Shown piece after piece: positions 18,954 to 28,432 of a DNA stretch of 64,000 nt (position 1 is its first letter; each line of letters opens with the position of its first letter). This DNA comes from Kushneria phosphatilytica (GTDB lineage: Bacteria; Pseudomonadota; Gammaproteobacteria; Pseudomonadales; Halomonadaceae): NCBI RefSeq assembly GCF_008247605.1, contig NZ_CP043420.1:62001-126000 (forward strand), written 5' to 3'. A program made the position numbers and the translations under genes. Under the pieces are notes generated by a model. It did no database searches and was not told where the DNA came from. It was given only the letters and a program-made list of their open reading frames with translations.

Positions 18954-20048
18954 ATGAGTTCTTCACGGGACATGATTGCTGCGCGTCCGGCACCCGATCA
19001 GCGCCATGGCGTCATCGGCTGGCTACGCATCAACCTCTTCTCCGGACCGATCAACTCGGTGGTGACCCTCGTAGTGCTGGTGCTGCTGGTGCGGTTGCTG
19101 TGGCCGGTCATTGACTGGGCGCTGATAGAGGCCGACTGGGTCGGGAGCACGCGTCAGGCCTGCACCGGTGATGGTGCCTGCTGGGTCTTCATTTCGGTGC
19201 GACTCAACCAGATCGTCTATGGCTTCTATCCGGAGGCGATGCGCTGGCGGGTCGATATCGTGTTTGCGCTGTTTGCATTGCTGGTGGCCTGGCTGGCGAT
19301 CCCGCGGCTGCCGTTCAAGCGCTTTGTGGGACTGTTTGCGCTGATCGGTTTTCCCATCGTGGCCTGGATTCTGCTGCTGGGCGGCATGTTCGGACTCACG
19401 CCGGTGCCTACGCGCCAGTGGGGCGGGTTGATGCTGACGCTGACCATTGCCGCGGTCGGCATCGTCGGCTCGCTGCCGATTGGCGTGTTATTGGCGCTGG
19501 GCCGACGCTCGAAGATGCCGCTGGTCAGGGGCGTCTGCGTGGTATTCATCGAGTTCTGGCGGGGCGTGCCACTGATTACTGTGCTGTTCATGGCCTCGGT
19601 GATGCTGCCGCTGTTCGCGCCTGCCGGTGCCGAGTTCGACAAGCTGCTGCGCGCCCTGATCGGCATCATGCTGTTCTGGAGCGCCTACATGGCCGAGGTC
19701 GTGCGAAGCGGGTTGCAGGCGATCCCGAGAGGCCAGGGGGAGGCCGGTGCCGCGCTTGGGCTGAGCTACTGGCAGCGGATGGGGCTGATCATCCTGCCCC
19801 AGGCGCTCAAGCTGGTCATTCCCGGCATCGTCAACACCTTCATCGCGCTGTTCAAGGATACCTCGCTGGTGCTGATCATCGGCCTCTTCGACCTGCTGGC
19901 GGTGATCCAGTCAGGACTGAACGATGCCGACTGGCTGGGTTTCGCCATCGAGGGCTATGTCTTCGCGGCACTGATCTACTGGGTCTTCTGCTTCTCGATG
20001 TCGCGCTACAGCCAGTACATCGAACGGCGGCTGCATACCGGTCACTGA
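18954..20048 (+). CDS. aapM: amino-acid ABC transporter permease AapM
   Basis: A 364-residue inner-membrane permease, the second channel subunit of the AapJQMP importer. It shows the AapM pattern of an N-terminal segment, a periplasmic region with two Cys (CTGDGACW), and a permease core with [24 protein letters not shown] as the EAA loop. ATG 18954 is chosen because it follows the aapQ stop by one base and has AGGGAG 8 nt upstream; an upstream in-frame start inside aapQ is less likely. The aapP gene follows after 61 bp. Confidence 0.92.
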   Translation: MSSSRDMIAARPAPDQRHGVIGWLRINLFSGPINSVVTLVVLVLLVRLLWPVIDWALIEADWVGSTRQACTGDGACWVFISVRLNQIVYGFYPEAMRWRVDIVFALFALLVAWLAIPRLPFKRFVGLFALIGFPIVAWILLLGGMFGLTPVPTRQWGGLMLTLTIAAVGIVGSLPIGVLLALGRRSKMPLVRGVCVVFIEFWRGVPLITVLFMASVMLPLFAPAGAEFDKLLRALIGIMLFWSAYMAEVVRSGLQAIPRGQGEAGAALGLSYWQRMGLIILPQALKLVIPGIVNTFIALFKDTSLVLIIGLFDLLAVIQSGLNDADWLGFAIEGYVFAALIYWVFCFSMSRYSQYIERRLHTGH

Positions 20049-20109
20049 TGAACCCGCGGCGGGCAGCTCGCATGGCTACCGCCGCATTGATAACAACAGG
20101 AGTGCTGTG

Positions 20110-20874
20110 ATGAGTGAAGCCAGCGCAACCGCCACCGATCAATCGATGATCACCATCAACCGGCTCAACAAGTGGTACGGCGACTTTCATGTCCTGCGCG
20201 ATATCGATCTCGAGGTGGCAAAGGGCGAGCGTATCGTCATCTGCGGCCCATCGGGGTCGGGCAAATCAACGCTGATCCGCTGCATCAATCATCTGGAACG
20301 CCATCAGCAGGGCGACATTACGGTGGGTGGCGTCCACATGACCAACGATATCAAACGCATCGAGCAGATCCGGCGCAACGTCGGCATGGTGTTCCAGCAC
20401 TTCAATCTGTTTCCCCATCTGACCGTGCTGGAGAACTGCTGCCTGTCGCCCATCTGGGTGCAGAAGAAGCCGCGCCGTGAAGCCGAGAAGACCGCCATGG
20501 AGTACCTGGAGCGGGTACGCATCGCCAACCAGGCGCAGAAGTATCCCGGTCAGCTCTCGGGTGGTCAGCAGCAGCGCGTAGCGATTGCCCGGGCGCTGTG
20601 CATGCATCCCCAGGTGATGCTGTTCGACGAACCGACCTCGGCGCTCGACCCCGAAATGATCAAGGAAGTGCTCGATGTCATGATCGAACTGGCCCGCGAA
20701 GGCATGACCATGCTCTGCGTGACCCATGAGATGGGCTTTGCCAAAACGGTCGCCGACCGGGTGATCTTCATGGACGAGGGGCAGATCGTGGAATCGGCAC
20801 CGCCGCAGGAGCTCTTCAACAATCCGCAGTCGCCGCGCACGAAGGAATTTCTCAGCCAGATTCTGGGCCACTGA
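20110..20874 (+). CDS. aapP: amino-acid ABC transporter ATPase AapP
   Basis: A 254-residue ATPase that drives the AapJQMP importer from the cytoplasm. Motifs in order are Walker [10 protein letters not shown] (46-54), Q-loop FQHFN (about 95-99), signature LSGGQ (149-153), Walker B LFDEP (171-175), D-loop SALD and switch His in VTHE. ATG 20110 has CAGGAG 7 nt upstream; the GTG directly before it is less likely. A perfect 11-bp hairpin follows the stop, then a RidA-family gene. Confidence 0.95.
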   Translation: MSEASATATDQSMITINRLNKWYGDFHVLRDIDLEVAKGERIVICGPSGSGKSTLIRCINHLERHQQGDITVGGVHMTNDIKRIEQIRRNVGMVFQHFNLFPHLTVLENCCLSPIWVQKKPRREAEKTAMEYLERVRIANQAQKYPGQLSGGQQQRVAIARALCMHPQVMLFDEPTSALDPEMIKEVLDVMIELAREGMTMLCVTHEMGFAKTVADRVIFMDEGQIVESAPPQELFNNPQSPRTKEFLSQILGH

Positions 20875-20885
20875 TCGATACCACT

Positions 20886-20911
20886 GCGCTGCCGTCCCCT
20901 GACGGCAGCGC
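20886..20911 (+). terminator. hairpin between aapP and the RidA-family gene
   Basis: A perfect 11-bp stem GCGCTGCCGTC/GACGGCAGCGC with a CCCT loop begins 11 bp after aapP. No T-run follows, so it is more likely a partial terminator or 3'-end stabiliser than a complete stop. Confidence 0.55.
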
Positions 20912-20929
20912 TCTGTCACGGGAATCCTC

Positions 20930-21322
20930 ATGATTCAGAAGATGATGTGTGCCGGCGCGCCACAGCCGATTGCGCCCTTTTCCCACGCCTGCCGGGTCAA
21001 CGACCTGGTATTCATTACCGGCCAGATGCCGACCGTACCGGAGACCAACGAGATGCTGCTGGGTACCTTTACCGAGCAGACGCATCGAGTGATGCAGAAT
21101 CTCGCCATTGTGCTGGCTGAAGTGGGCACTCACTTCGATTATGTGGTGCAGGCGCGGGTGTTTATTACCAATATGGGGCACTTCGATGAGGTCAATGCCA
21201 TCTACCGCAGCTACTTCAGTGATTCCCTGCCCACCCGCACCTGCATCGGTGTGACCGGCCTGGCCGGTGGCGCCGATGTGGAAGTCGACATGATTGCCTG
21301 GATTCCGCCTGCCTCCCTGTAA
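20930..21322 (+). CDS. RidA-family (YjgF/Rid) protein
   Basis: A 130-residue Rid protein. RidA enzymes hydrolyse reactive enamines and imines (for example 2-aminoacrylate) formed by PLP enzymes and amino-acid oxidases, releasing ketoacids and ammonia. The conserved substrate-carboxylate arginine appears as R103 in PTRTCIGV, followed by the family's terminal LAGGADVEVDMIA block. The N-terminus (APQPIAPFSHACRVNDLVFITGQ) fits the Rid pattern of Ser/Tyr before the G-Q strand. It lies 55 bp behind aapP, so it probably protects against by-products of imported amino acids. Which Rid subgroup it belongs to is uncertain. Confidence 0.88.
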   Translation: MIQKMMCAGAPQPIAPFSHACRVNDLVFITGQMPTVPETNEMLLGTFTEQTHRVMQNLAIVLAEVGTHFDYVVQARVFITNMGHFDEVNAIYRSYFSDSLPTRTCIGVTGLAGGADVEVDMIAWIPPASL

Positions 21323-21503
21323 TCCCGATATATGCGCGCTTGCCGGGTGGTCGCAGATATGAAGTGCATGTTCGGCAGCCGGCCCACCGCCTCTGGCGCG
21401 TCCGATTCATTCCTTGAGAGCAGAGGGCAGAACGCCCTCAAGCTGCCTCGGTTGCGGTCGTTAACAGGATCAAACCCCCGTTGTCTGTCGGTCCGAGGCT
21501 CTC

Positions 21504-23360
21504 ATGCTGCACTCTCTTCGTGCCCGTATTCTGGCGATCTGTATCGCTATCATTGTGCTGTCGCTGGTGATGACCGGTGCGGCGACCTGGTGGGTGACCG
21601 CCCGTTATAACGATCAGAGCATTGCCAGCAATCTGAAGGCGATTGCCAACGGTCACGTGATGGCGATAGCCGATTGGAGTGATAACCAGAAACGACTGGT
21701 TGAATCGATCGGCGAGCGCGCACTGGGTGTCGATGCCGCCTCGGCCATGGCGCTGATCCAGCAGGCCAGCCGTTTCTCGATGGTTTATGCCGGCTACCCT
21801 GATGATAGCTTCGTGTCGGGCAGTGACTGGACGCCGCCGGATGACTTCCGCCCCACCCAGCGCATCTGGTACCAGCAGGCCGCCGAGGCTGGCCATACCG
21901 TGGCAACCGAGCCCTACATGGACGCGGCCACGCACGCCCTGGCGGTGCCCTTTGCCACGCCCGTGATGCAGTCCGGCCGGGTGGCGGCCGTGGTGGCCGG
22001 TGACATGCCGCTGGATCAGGTGGTGGCCAATGTCACCTCGATTGCGCCAACCGAACACAGCTACGCCTTTCTGGTGGATGACCAGGGCACGCTGATTGCG
22101 CATCCGAATACCGAACTGGCGCTCAAGCCGGCCACTGAGGTCGACAGCAAGCTCACCGCGCAGTGGCTTGCCCAGGCGGCGCAGAGTGGCCGGGTGCAGG
22201 ATGTCACGCTGAATGGCACTGATGAGCGGGTGCTGGCAGAGCAGATTCCCGAGACCAATTGGACGCTGGTGATCGCGCTCAACGAGCGTGAGGCGCTGGC
22301 CGGGCTCTATAGCGCTGCTTCCACCATGCTAGTGGCGCTGTTGATTACCGCACTGATCGCTGCTGGTGTGCTGTGGGCGGCGCTCACTCCGAGCTTTCGC
22401 CGGCTTTCCCGGGTGCGTGATGCCCTTGACGATATCGCCTCCGGTGAAGGGGATCTCTCCCGACGCCTGACCATTCACGGTCGCGATGAGATCGCCGGGA
22501 TTGCCAACGCCTTCAATGCCTTTGCCGAGCGCATCAACGAGGTGCTGCTGCGTGTGCGTCGCAGCAGTGAGTCGGTGCGCATGGCGTCCGATGAAATCAC
22601 CCAGGGCAGTCAGGATCTGTCGCGGCGTACCGAACAGACAGCGGCGAGCCTCGAGGAATCGGCCGCGGCAGTCGAGGAGCTGGCCGGCACCACCGATCAG
22701 TCAGCGCACTCGGCGCGACGTGCCAGCGAAGTCGCCAGCGAGACGACGGCCATGGCGCGCCAGGGGGGCGAGCGCATGGCGGCGGTCAGTCAGGCCATGC
22801 AGCGCATGCGTGACTCTGCCCAGCAGATCGAGGGCATCGTCGAGATGATCGATACGATTGCCTTTCAGACCAACCTGCTGGCCCTTAACGCCTCTGTCGA
22901 AGCGGCGCGAGCCGGGGAGCACGGGCGCGGGTTTGCCGTGGTGGCAGAAGAGGTGCGGGGGCTGGCCAATCGCAGCACCGAAGCCGCCCGCGATATCAAG
23001 TCGCTGATCGCCCGCTCCGGTGAGCAGACCCAGGCTGGTGCTGGCGAAGTGGCAGCGGCAGACAAGGCGATGGGAGAGATCGTGAGCCGTATCGAGGAGG
23101 TCAGCGGCATGCTGGCCGAGCTCAGTGGTGCGGCCGAAGAGCAGGCCACCGGTATCGGCCAGGTCAACCAGGCGGTCTCTCAGCTCGATGGCATGACCCA
23201 GCAGAATGCGGCACTGGTCGAACAGTCGGCGGCGGCCAGTGAAGCCCTGCATCAGCAGGCCCTGGAGCTGGCCGATAGCGTGGCCGCCTTCCGCCTGCGT
23301 GAAGAAGGCGCTGACAGGACTTTGTCCCGGAAGCAGCCGGAGGCCGAAGATGTCGTTTAA
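21504..23360 (+). CDS. methyl-accepting chemotaxis protein with amino-acid type dCache sensor
   Basis: A 618-residue transmembrane chemoreceptor. Membrane segment 1 spans about 10-30, the periplasmic dCache_1 sensor about 35-270, membrane segment 2 about 273-293, HAMP to about 346, then a long cytoplasmic signalling helix with the hairpin tip [20 protein letters not shown]. In the sensor, R120, W122, Y123, D140 and D167 keep the order and spacing of the amino-acid binding residues known from PctA-like receptors (with F115 in place of the first Tyr), so amino-acid ligands are inferred. It overlaps the next chemoreceptor gene by 11 nt and lies just behind an amino-acid importer. Confidence 0.92.
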   Translation: MLHSLRARILAICIAIIVLSLVMTGAATWWVTARYNDQSIASNLKAIANGHVMAIADWSDNQKRLVESIGERALGVDAASAMALIQQASRFSMVYAGYPDDSFVSGSDWTPPDDFRPTQRIWYQQAAEAGHTVATEPYMDAATHALAVPFATPVMQSGRVAAVVAGDMPLDQVVANVTSIAPTEHSYAFLVDDQGTLIAHPNTELALKPATEVDSKLTAQWLAQAAQSGRVQDVTLNGTDERVLAEQIPETNWTLVIALNEREALAGLYSAASTMLVALLITALIAAGVLWAALTPSFRRLSRVRDALDDIASGEGDLSRRLTIHGRDEIAGIANAFNAFAERINEVLLRVRRSSESVRMASDEITQGSQDLSRRTEQTAASLEESAAAVEELAGTTDQSAHSARRASEVASETTAMARQGGERMAAVSQAMQRMRDSAQQIEGIVEMIDTIAFQTNLLALNASVEAARAGEHGRGFAVVAEEVRGLANRSTEAARDIKSLIARSGEQTQAGAGEVAAADKAMGEIVSRIEEVSGMLAELSGAAEEQATGIGQVNQAVSQLDGMTQQNAALVEQSAAASEALHQQALELADSVAAFRLREEGADRTLSRKQPEAEDVV

Positions 23361-25431
23361 ATCGATTCGTACCTTTGTGGTGGTGACCGCTGGCACCTGT
23401 CTGCTGGCGGTCGTGGTGGCGCTGGTGTTGTACGCCCTGATGGCGATGAATCGCATGCAATCGACCTCGGCCGAGCGTACCGGTGAGGTCATGGAGCAGG
23501 CCATCGGTGATCGTCTGGATGCCCTGGTCAACGACCAGGCCAGTCGCATTCAGCGCAAGCTTGATCATGCCATGACCGTGGCTGCTCAGCTGGCGGCGCT
23601 CAATGAGCTGATGGGCAAGAAGGATGCCGATGGGTGGCCGCAGTTGATGATGACCCGCAAGGAGCTTTCGGCGATGGTGCGCCAGACCCTGGCGACCAAC
23701 CCGGAGCTGCTCGATGTCTTCATCGGCTGGGAGCCCGATGCCTTCGGCAGTGATGCCGAATATACCGGTCGCGAAGAAGACGGCTATGACGGTAGCGGCC
23801 GCTTCATGCCGTGGTGGTATCGCAAGGCTGATGGCAGTCTCGCCGTACTGCCACTGGGTGACACCATGGAGAGTACCAAACGCGACGATGCCGGTATTCG
23901 CGAGGGCGAGTACTATCTCTGCCCGAAGGAGACCGGCAAGCGCTGCGTGATCGATCCGAAGATGTATGACTACAACGGGGTCGAGCAGATGGTGACCTCG
24001 TTCAATGTACCCATCATGGTGAATGGCGAGTTCCGGGGGAGTGCCGGCACCGATCTGTCACTGGCGTTCATCCAGCAGATGCTCGGCGATGCCAATCAGT
24101 CTCTCTATGATGGCGCTGGCAGCCTGGCACTGGTCGCCGGAAATGGACGGATCGTCGCCAACAGTGCCGATGCTGCTTCGCTGGGCAAGCCGGCTGAGGC
24201 GGTCATGGGCCACCAGGTGGCGCAGATGCTGGCTCATGCTGATTCCGGCAAGGTGGTCGCGCCGGAGAGTGGCGAGCAGTCGGACTTCGCCCGTTATCTT
24301 TCCTTCCCCGTAGCGGGAACCGATAGCCACTGGACACTGGTGGCGCGTATTCCACGTGCTGCGGCACTGGCGCCGCTGATGAAGCTGGAACAGACCATGA
24401 CCGCACAGCGCAATCAGGCGGTCACCGCCATGAGTGTGGTGGGGCTGATCATTGCAGCACTGGGGCTGATGGCGATTGCCTGGGTAGGGCATCGTATCGC
24501 TCGGCCGCTGCGTCACCTGGCCGAACGGATGCGCGAGATTGCCTCGGGCGATGGCGATCTCACCCAGCGGCTGCCGGTACACGGTCGCGACGAGTCGGCG
24601 CTGCTGGCGGAACATTTCAACGCCTTCGTGGAGCGCATGCGCGAGCTGCTGGTGGGCATTCGCGCCAGCAGTGAGTCGGTACGTCGCTCGGCCGGCGAAA
24701 TTGCCTCGGGCGGCCAGGAGCTCTCGAAGCGCACCGAGCAGACCGCTGCCAGTCTGGAGGAGTCGGCGGCAGCAATGGAGCAGCTCAGTGGCACGGTCAG
24801 TCAGGCGGCAGATTCGGCGCGTCAGGCCAACGAGATGGCCGATCAGGCTGCGACGGCCGCCCGCGGTGGCGGTGAGGAAATCCAGCAGGTGGTCAGCACC
24901 ATGGATGAAATCCGCGACGCGTCACGTCGGATTGCCGGTATCGTCGAGATGATCGATTCGATTGCCTTCCAGACCAATCTGCTGGCGCTCAACGCGTCGG
25001 TTGAAGCGGCGCGGGCGGGTGAGCACGGGCGCGGGTTTGCCGTGGTGGCAGAAGAGGTGCGGGGGCTGGCAGGGCGCAGCAAGCAGGCAGCCGCCGAGAT
25101 CAAGACCCTGATCAACGATGCCGAATCCCGCACCGAAACGGGTGTCGAGCGAGTGGGGCGGGCCGAGGCGTCGATGCGGGAGATCGTCGCCCGGGTCGAG
25201 CAGGTCAGTGCATCGCTGGCGGAAATCAGTACGGCAGCCGGTGAGCAGGCCGATGGCGTCGGTCAGGTCAACCAGGCCGTTTCCCAGCTGGACAGCATGA
25301 CCCAGCAGAACGCGGCACTGGTCGAGCAGTCGACGGCTGCCAGCGAATCGCTCAGCGATGAGTCCGACCGCCTGGCCGAGGCGGTCAGTACCTTCCGGCT
25401 GGACAGGCAGCCCGACACCGCCGGGGCGTAA
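23350..25431 (+). CDS. methyl-accepting chemotaxis protein, second of a tandem pair
   Basis: A 693-residue transmembrane chemoreceptor. Membrane segment 1 is at about 8-30 and the Cache sensor about 35-365, with the distinctive GWEPDAFG...[10 protein letters not shown] and [12 protein letters not shown] segments. Membrane segment 2 lies around 357-377, then HAMP and a signalling domain with the same hairpin tip as the upstream receptor. Its sensor differs from that receptor and lacks the R-W-Y amino-acid motif, so the ligand is unknown. ATG 23350 has CGGAGG 7 nt upstream and overlaps the end of the preceding gene by 11 nt, indicating translational coupling. Part of its signalling domain is identical at DNA level to its neighbour (25021-25070). 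The stop codon sits in the loop of a hairpin. Confidence 0.92.
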   Translation: MSFKSIRTFVVVTAGTCLLAVVVALVLYALMAMNRMQSTSAERTGEVMEQAIGDRLDALVNDQASRIQRKLDHAMTVAAQLAALNELMGKKDADGWPQLMMTRKELSAMVRQTLATNPELLDVFIGWEPDAFGSDAEYTGREEDGYDGSGRFMPWWYRKADGSLAVLPLGDTMESTKRDDAGIREGEYYLCPKETGKRCVIDPKMYDYNGVEQMVTSFNVPIMVNGEFRGSAGTDLSLAFIQQMLGDANQSLYDGAGSLALVAGNGRIVANSADAASLGKPAEAVMGHQVAQMLAHADSGKVVAPESGEQSDFARYLSFPVAGTDSHWTLVARIPRAAALAPLMKLEQTMTAQRNQAVTAMSVVGLIIAALGLMAIAWVGHRIARPLRHLAERMREIASGDGDLTQRLPVHGRDESALLAEHFNAFVERMRELLVGIRASSESVRRSAGEIASGGQELSKRTEQTAASLEESAAAMEQLSGTVSQAADSARQANEMADQAATAARGGGEEIQQVVSTMDEIRDASRRIAGIVEMIDSIAFQTNLLALNASVEAARAGEHGRGFAVVAEEVRGLAGRSKQAAAEIKTLINDAESRTETGVERVGRAEASMREIVARVEQVSASLAEISTAAGEQADGVGQVNQAVSQLDSMTQQNAALVEQSTAASESLSDESDRLAEAVSTFRLDRQPDTAGA

Positions 25432-25442
25432 CGCCCCGGTGG
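25418..25442. terminator. bidirectional hairpin around the chemoreceptor stop codon
   Basis: The perfect inverted repeat CCGGGGCG-TAA-CGCCCCGG (25421-25439), extended by two flanking pairs across a G-T, has the stop codon TAA as its loop. It lies between convergent genes that end at 25431 (+) and 25445 (-) and probably serves both. Confidence 0.6.
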
Positions 25443-25444
25443 GC

Positions 25445-26485
25445 TCAGTCAACGGAGAGCAGTGTCCAGGGCGCTTCACTGGTATAGCGTTCCTCGCGCT
25501 CCCCTTCGAGGCTGCCCAGCGCCATCTCCCGGTCGTTGTCGTAGGCGACCAGCAATCGATGGGCATCCAGCACGGCCAGACCCTCGGCCTTGTGTTCGAA
25601 GATTCTGGGGGCGCCTTCATCATCGCCGACCAGGCCTGGTGCCCGGCGAGCATGGAAATCCTCGAGCGTCATCACCCAGAGGTAGCCGCCGATGGCGTGC
25701 AGCCCTTCCTCTTCGGTCTCGAAGCTGGTCAGCAGATACAGCCGTCCGTTGTAGGGGTCATACTCCAGGCTCGACAGCCCGCAGACATGACGGACCCCTT
25801 CATGAGCGCCCGGGTCGAAGGCCAGCAGCTCACGGATATCATCAATGAATGTCAGGCGATCCTGCTCATCAACGCGATAGTGAGCACCCACTACACGACT
25901 GACATAATCGAAGTCTTCGTGGGACTGACCCTGTTCGCGGATGCCGAACAGCAGCAGACCGTCACCCTGATCGGCAGGAATGGCTGCGAGCCCTTCGATC
26001 TTGTAATAGGGCAGACCGATGGCTTCATCGAGCCGGCGGCGCAGCTCCAGTGAGCCGGTGACATCATCTCGCGGATCGGGGTCTACCACACTGATCCGTT
26101 CCGGCTGGCCCAGCGGCCAGATCAGCAGGTGATTCCAGGCATTGAGTTCATGGCTGTCTTCGTCGATACGATCAAAGCCGGTGGTCGCCAGTACATGACG
26201 GCCATTCGCGGTGAGGGCGAAGTCTTCGTACTTGGTGGCCCGCTTGATGGCATCGCCGGTAAAATACTCCAGCCCCTCTTCCTGTGGGCCGTTTTCACCC
26301 ATGGGAACGGCAAACACTGCCGAACGCGACTCACCGGGGATCGGCTTGTCGCTGGCAAGAATCAATCTCTCGCCATCAAAGACAGCCGCTGAAATCTCGG
26401 CGTTGACCAGGCGGCCCTGCTCATCACGCAGGCCGGTGGGAAAACAGTGCAGCGTGCCTTCATTGAGGATGCGCGTGCGAATCAT
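25445..26485 (-). CDS. predicted beta-propeller protein, unknown function
   Basis: A 346-residue cytoplasmic protein without signal peptide or membrane segments. I do not recognise a specific family with confidence. Repeated strand patterns with EGLA motifs (YYKIEGLAAIP, HKAEGLAVL), SLEYDPYNGRLYLLTS and YEDFALTANGRHVLATT suggest a beta-propeller related to DUF3616 or phytase-esterase-like proteins. The composition is strongly acidic, as usual for cytoplasmic proteins of halophiles. It is convergent with the chemoreceptor gene and divergent from fpr. The ATG is preceded by AAAGGA about 10 nt upstream. Confidence 0.6.
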   Translation of the reverse strand: MIRTRILNEGTLHCFPTGLRDEQGRLVNAEISAAVFDGERLILASDKPIPGESRSAVFAVPMGENGPQEEGLEYFTGDAIKRATKYEDFALTANGRHVLATTGFDRIDEDSHELNAWNHLLIWPLGQPERISVVDPDPRDDVTGSLELRRRLDEAIGLPYYKIEGLAAIPADQGDGLLLFGIREQGQSHEDFDYVSRVVGAHYRVDEQDRLTFIDDIRELLAFDPGAHEGVRHVCGLSSLEYDPYNGRLYLLTSFETEEEGLHAIGGYLWVMTLEDFHARRAPGLVGDDEGAPRIFEHKAEGLAVLDAHRLLVAYDNDREMALGSLEGEREERYTSEAPWTLLSVD

Positions 26486-26611
26486 GGCGCAGTTTCCTTT
26501 CGCCGAGTCACGACCGGTTGCGGCAGGGCGGTTCCCCCCCTGCGCCGTGACGATTAGAATGTGTACATTGGATTATTTCGCAAATGCGAGTCATTTTTGG
26601 GGGTTACATCC

Positions 26612-27391
26612 GTGTCCAGCAAGTTTGCCACTGCCGAAGTGCTCAGTGTTCATCACTGGAACGAGTCGCTGTTCAGTTTCCGCACTACCCGTGAAGATAG
26701 CCTGCGGTTCAAAAACGGCCAGTTCGTGATGATCGGCCTCGAGGTCGATGGCAAGCCGTTGACACGTGCCTATTCGATCGCCAGTCCCAACTGGGCGGAA
26801 GAGCTCGAATTCTTTTCCATCAAGGTGCCGGACGGACCGCTGACCTCGCGTCTGCAGCATCTTGAGGTCGGCGATCAGATTCTGGTCAGCCGCAAGCCGA
26901 CCGGTACGCTGGTACTGGATGATCTCAAGGCCGGCCGTCATCTCTATCTGCTCTCCACCGGTACGGGTCTGGCGCCGTTTCTGAGCCTGATTCAGGATCC
27001 CGAAGCCTATGAGCGCTTCGACAGGATTGTGGTGGTGCATGGGGTGCGTACCGTCAGCGAGCTGGCCTATCACCATTTCATCACCGAAGAACTGCCGGCG
27101 CATGAGCTGCTCGGCGAGGAGATCAGCGAGAAACTGATCTACTACCCGACGGTGACGCGCGAGGCGTTCCACACCACCGGTCGACTCACCGATCACATTC
27201 GCTCCGGCAAGCTGGCGGCCGATATCGGTCTGCCGCAGCTCGACCCCGAGCATGATCGCGCCATGCTCTGTGGTAGCCCGGCCATGCTGGATGAGACCAG
27301 CACCGTACTCGATGAGCTGGGCTTTGCCATCTCGCCACGCATGGGCGAGCCGGGGGATTACGTCATCGAGCGCGCCTTCGTCGAAAAATAA
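26612..27391 (+). CDS. fpr: ferredoxin/flavodoxin-NADP+ reductase
   Basis: A 259-residue FAD enzyme that moves electrons between NADPH and ferredoxin or flavodoxin and supports Fe-S cluster and oxidative stress metabolism. It has the FAD motif RAYSIAS (R-x-Y-S), the NADP pyrophosphate motif STGTGLAPFLSL, the CGSPAM nicotinamide segment and a C-terminus ending in AFVEK, the VEK-type terminus of the bacterial Fpr group. The start is placed at GTG 26612, because the family's VLSVHHWNESLFSF strand follows closely and a GGGGG tract precedes it; an open extension to 26561 has no family match. An azoreductase gene lies 148 bp downstream. Confidence 0.93.
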   Translation: MSSKFATAEVLSVHHWNESLFSFRTTREDSLRFKNGQFVMIGLEVDGKPLTRAYSIASPNWAEELEFFSIKVPDGPLTSRLQHLEVGDQILVSRKPTGTLVLDDLKAGRHLYLLSTGTGLAPFLSLIQDPEAYERFDRIVVVHGVRTVSELAYHHFITEELPAHELLGEEISEKLIYYPTVTREAFHTTGRLTDHIRSGKLAADIGLPQLDPEHDRAMLCGSPAMLDETSTVLDELGFAISPRMGEPGDYVIERAFVEK

Positions 27392-27539
27392 GGCAGGTGC
27401 CAAAAGTGCCGGGACTGCCCGCCGGATGTTCGAAGAAATCGAATGCCGGCGGCCAATCTATTCGCTTTGGTAGCTCCTCTGGCCGGAGTACAGTGCTGCT
27501 TTTCGCCAGATGGCGTATGACCTTCAGATGGAGATTTTC

Positions 27540-28142
27540 ATGAGCAGCGCCCTGATTCTCAAATCCAGCATACTGGGTGACGCCTCCCAATCGACGGCAC
27601 TGGCCGAACGGCTGGGGGATCGCTTTCGCGCCGAATACGGTGACGATAGCGTGACCGTTCGCGATCTGGCGATCACCCCGGTGGACGTGCTCGATGGTGA
27701 GCTGATGGCGGCCTTGCGGGGCAGCGTCAGTGAGCCGACGCCGGCGCAGCTTGAAGCGCTGGCCCTGTCCGACCGGCTGATCGATGAGATTCACGCGCAC
27801 GATACGCTGATCGTGACTGCGCCGATGTACAACTTCAATATTCCTACCCAGCTCAAGACCTGGTGCGATTTCATCGCCCGGGCGGGACTGACCTTCCGCT
27901 ACACCGAAAACGGTCCTGAAGGGCTGATTCACGGCAAGCGGGTGTTCGTGATCACCACGCGCGGCGGACTGCACCGCAATAGTGAAACCGACCTGGTCAC
28001 GCCGTATCTGACTACCTTCTTCGGGTTTTTGGGTATGCGCGATATCGAGTTCATCTATGCCGAGGGCTTTGGCATGGGTGAGGAGGCTGTGGCCAGCGCG
28101 CAGGCACAGGCCTCTGCCGAAGTGGATGCAGTGGCGCTATAG
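27540..28142 (+). CDS. azoR: FMN-dependent NADH:azo/quinone oxidoreductase
   Basis: A 200-residue flavodoxin-like AzoR protein that reduces quinones and azo compounds with NADH, thought to protect against electrophilic thiol stress. The N-terminal SS...S-phosphate-binding strand is followed by the FMN segment PMYNFNIPTQLKTWCDF (95-111) and TTRGGLH. ATG 27540 has GGAG 6 nt upstream. It follows fpr on the same strand, separated by a gap that holds a long-loop inverted repeat (CCGCCGG...CCGGCGG), and the pair suggests a redox stress context. Confidence 0.92.
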   Translation: MSSALILKSSILGDASQSTALAERLGDRFRAEYGDDSVTVRDLAITPVDVLDGELMAALRGSVSEPTPAQLEALALSDRLIDEIHAHDTLIVTAPMYNFNIPTQLKTWCDFIARAGLTFRYTENGPEGLIHGKRVFVITTRGGLHRNSETDLVTPYLTTFFGFLGMRDIEFIYAEGFGMGEEAVASAQAQASAEVDAVAL

Positions 28143-28375
28143 GTTTACACCAGCCAGGGGCGCCGTTGTGATGGCAGTTGCCTTGAATTCGGGATGATCG
28201 ACATGATGGATGGCAGGACGCTCATCACTCGCGACTCGCCTCGGCGGATGAGCGCCTGCCTGCGCCAGTTGCGCCATGGACTGACGACCACCGAGCTGCT
28301 GAAACAGCGCCCTCTCAATACGCTCATGCCTGACAATCTGCTGCCCGTCCACTGAATAAACCGATCTTTGGTAAC

Positions 28376-28399
28376 CCACGGCATTGAGCCATGCCGTGG
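28376..28399. repeat. perfect inverted repeat upstream of the second NhaC gene
   Basis: CCACGGCAT-TGAGCC-ATGCCGTGG is a perfect 9-bp inverted repeat about 35 bp before the NhaC start. It may be an operator or a leader hairpin; no T-run follows. The preceding 230 bp after azoR hold no convincing gene. Confidence 0.5.
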
Positions 28400-28432
28400 A
28401 TTGCTTCCCAGGCATAATAGCGACAGGACAAC

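Noticed and set aside
28203..28353. 50-codon plus-strand frame between azoR and the second NhaC gene
   Set aside because: No ribosome binding site, no similarity recognised and no terminator of its own; a decayed fragment is possible but cannot be supported.
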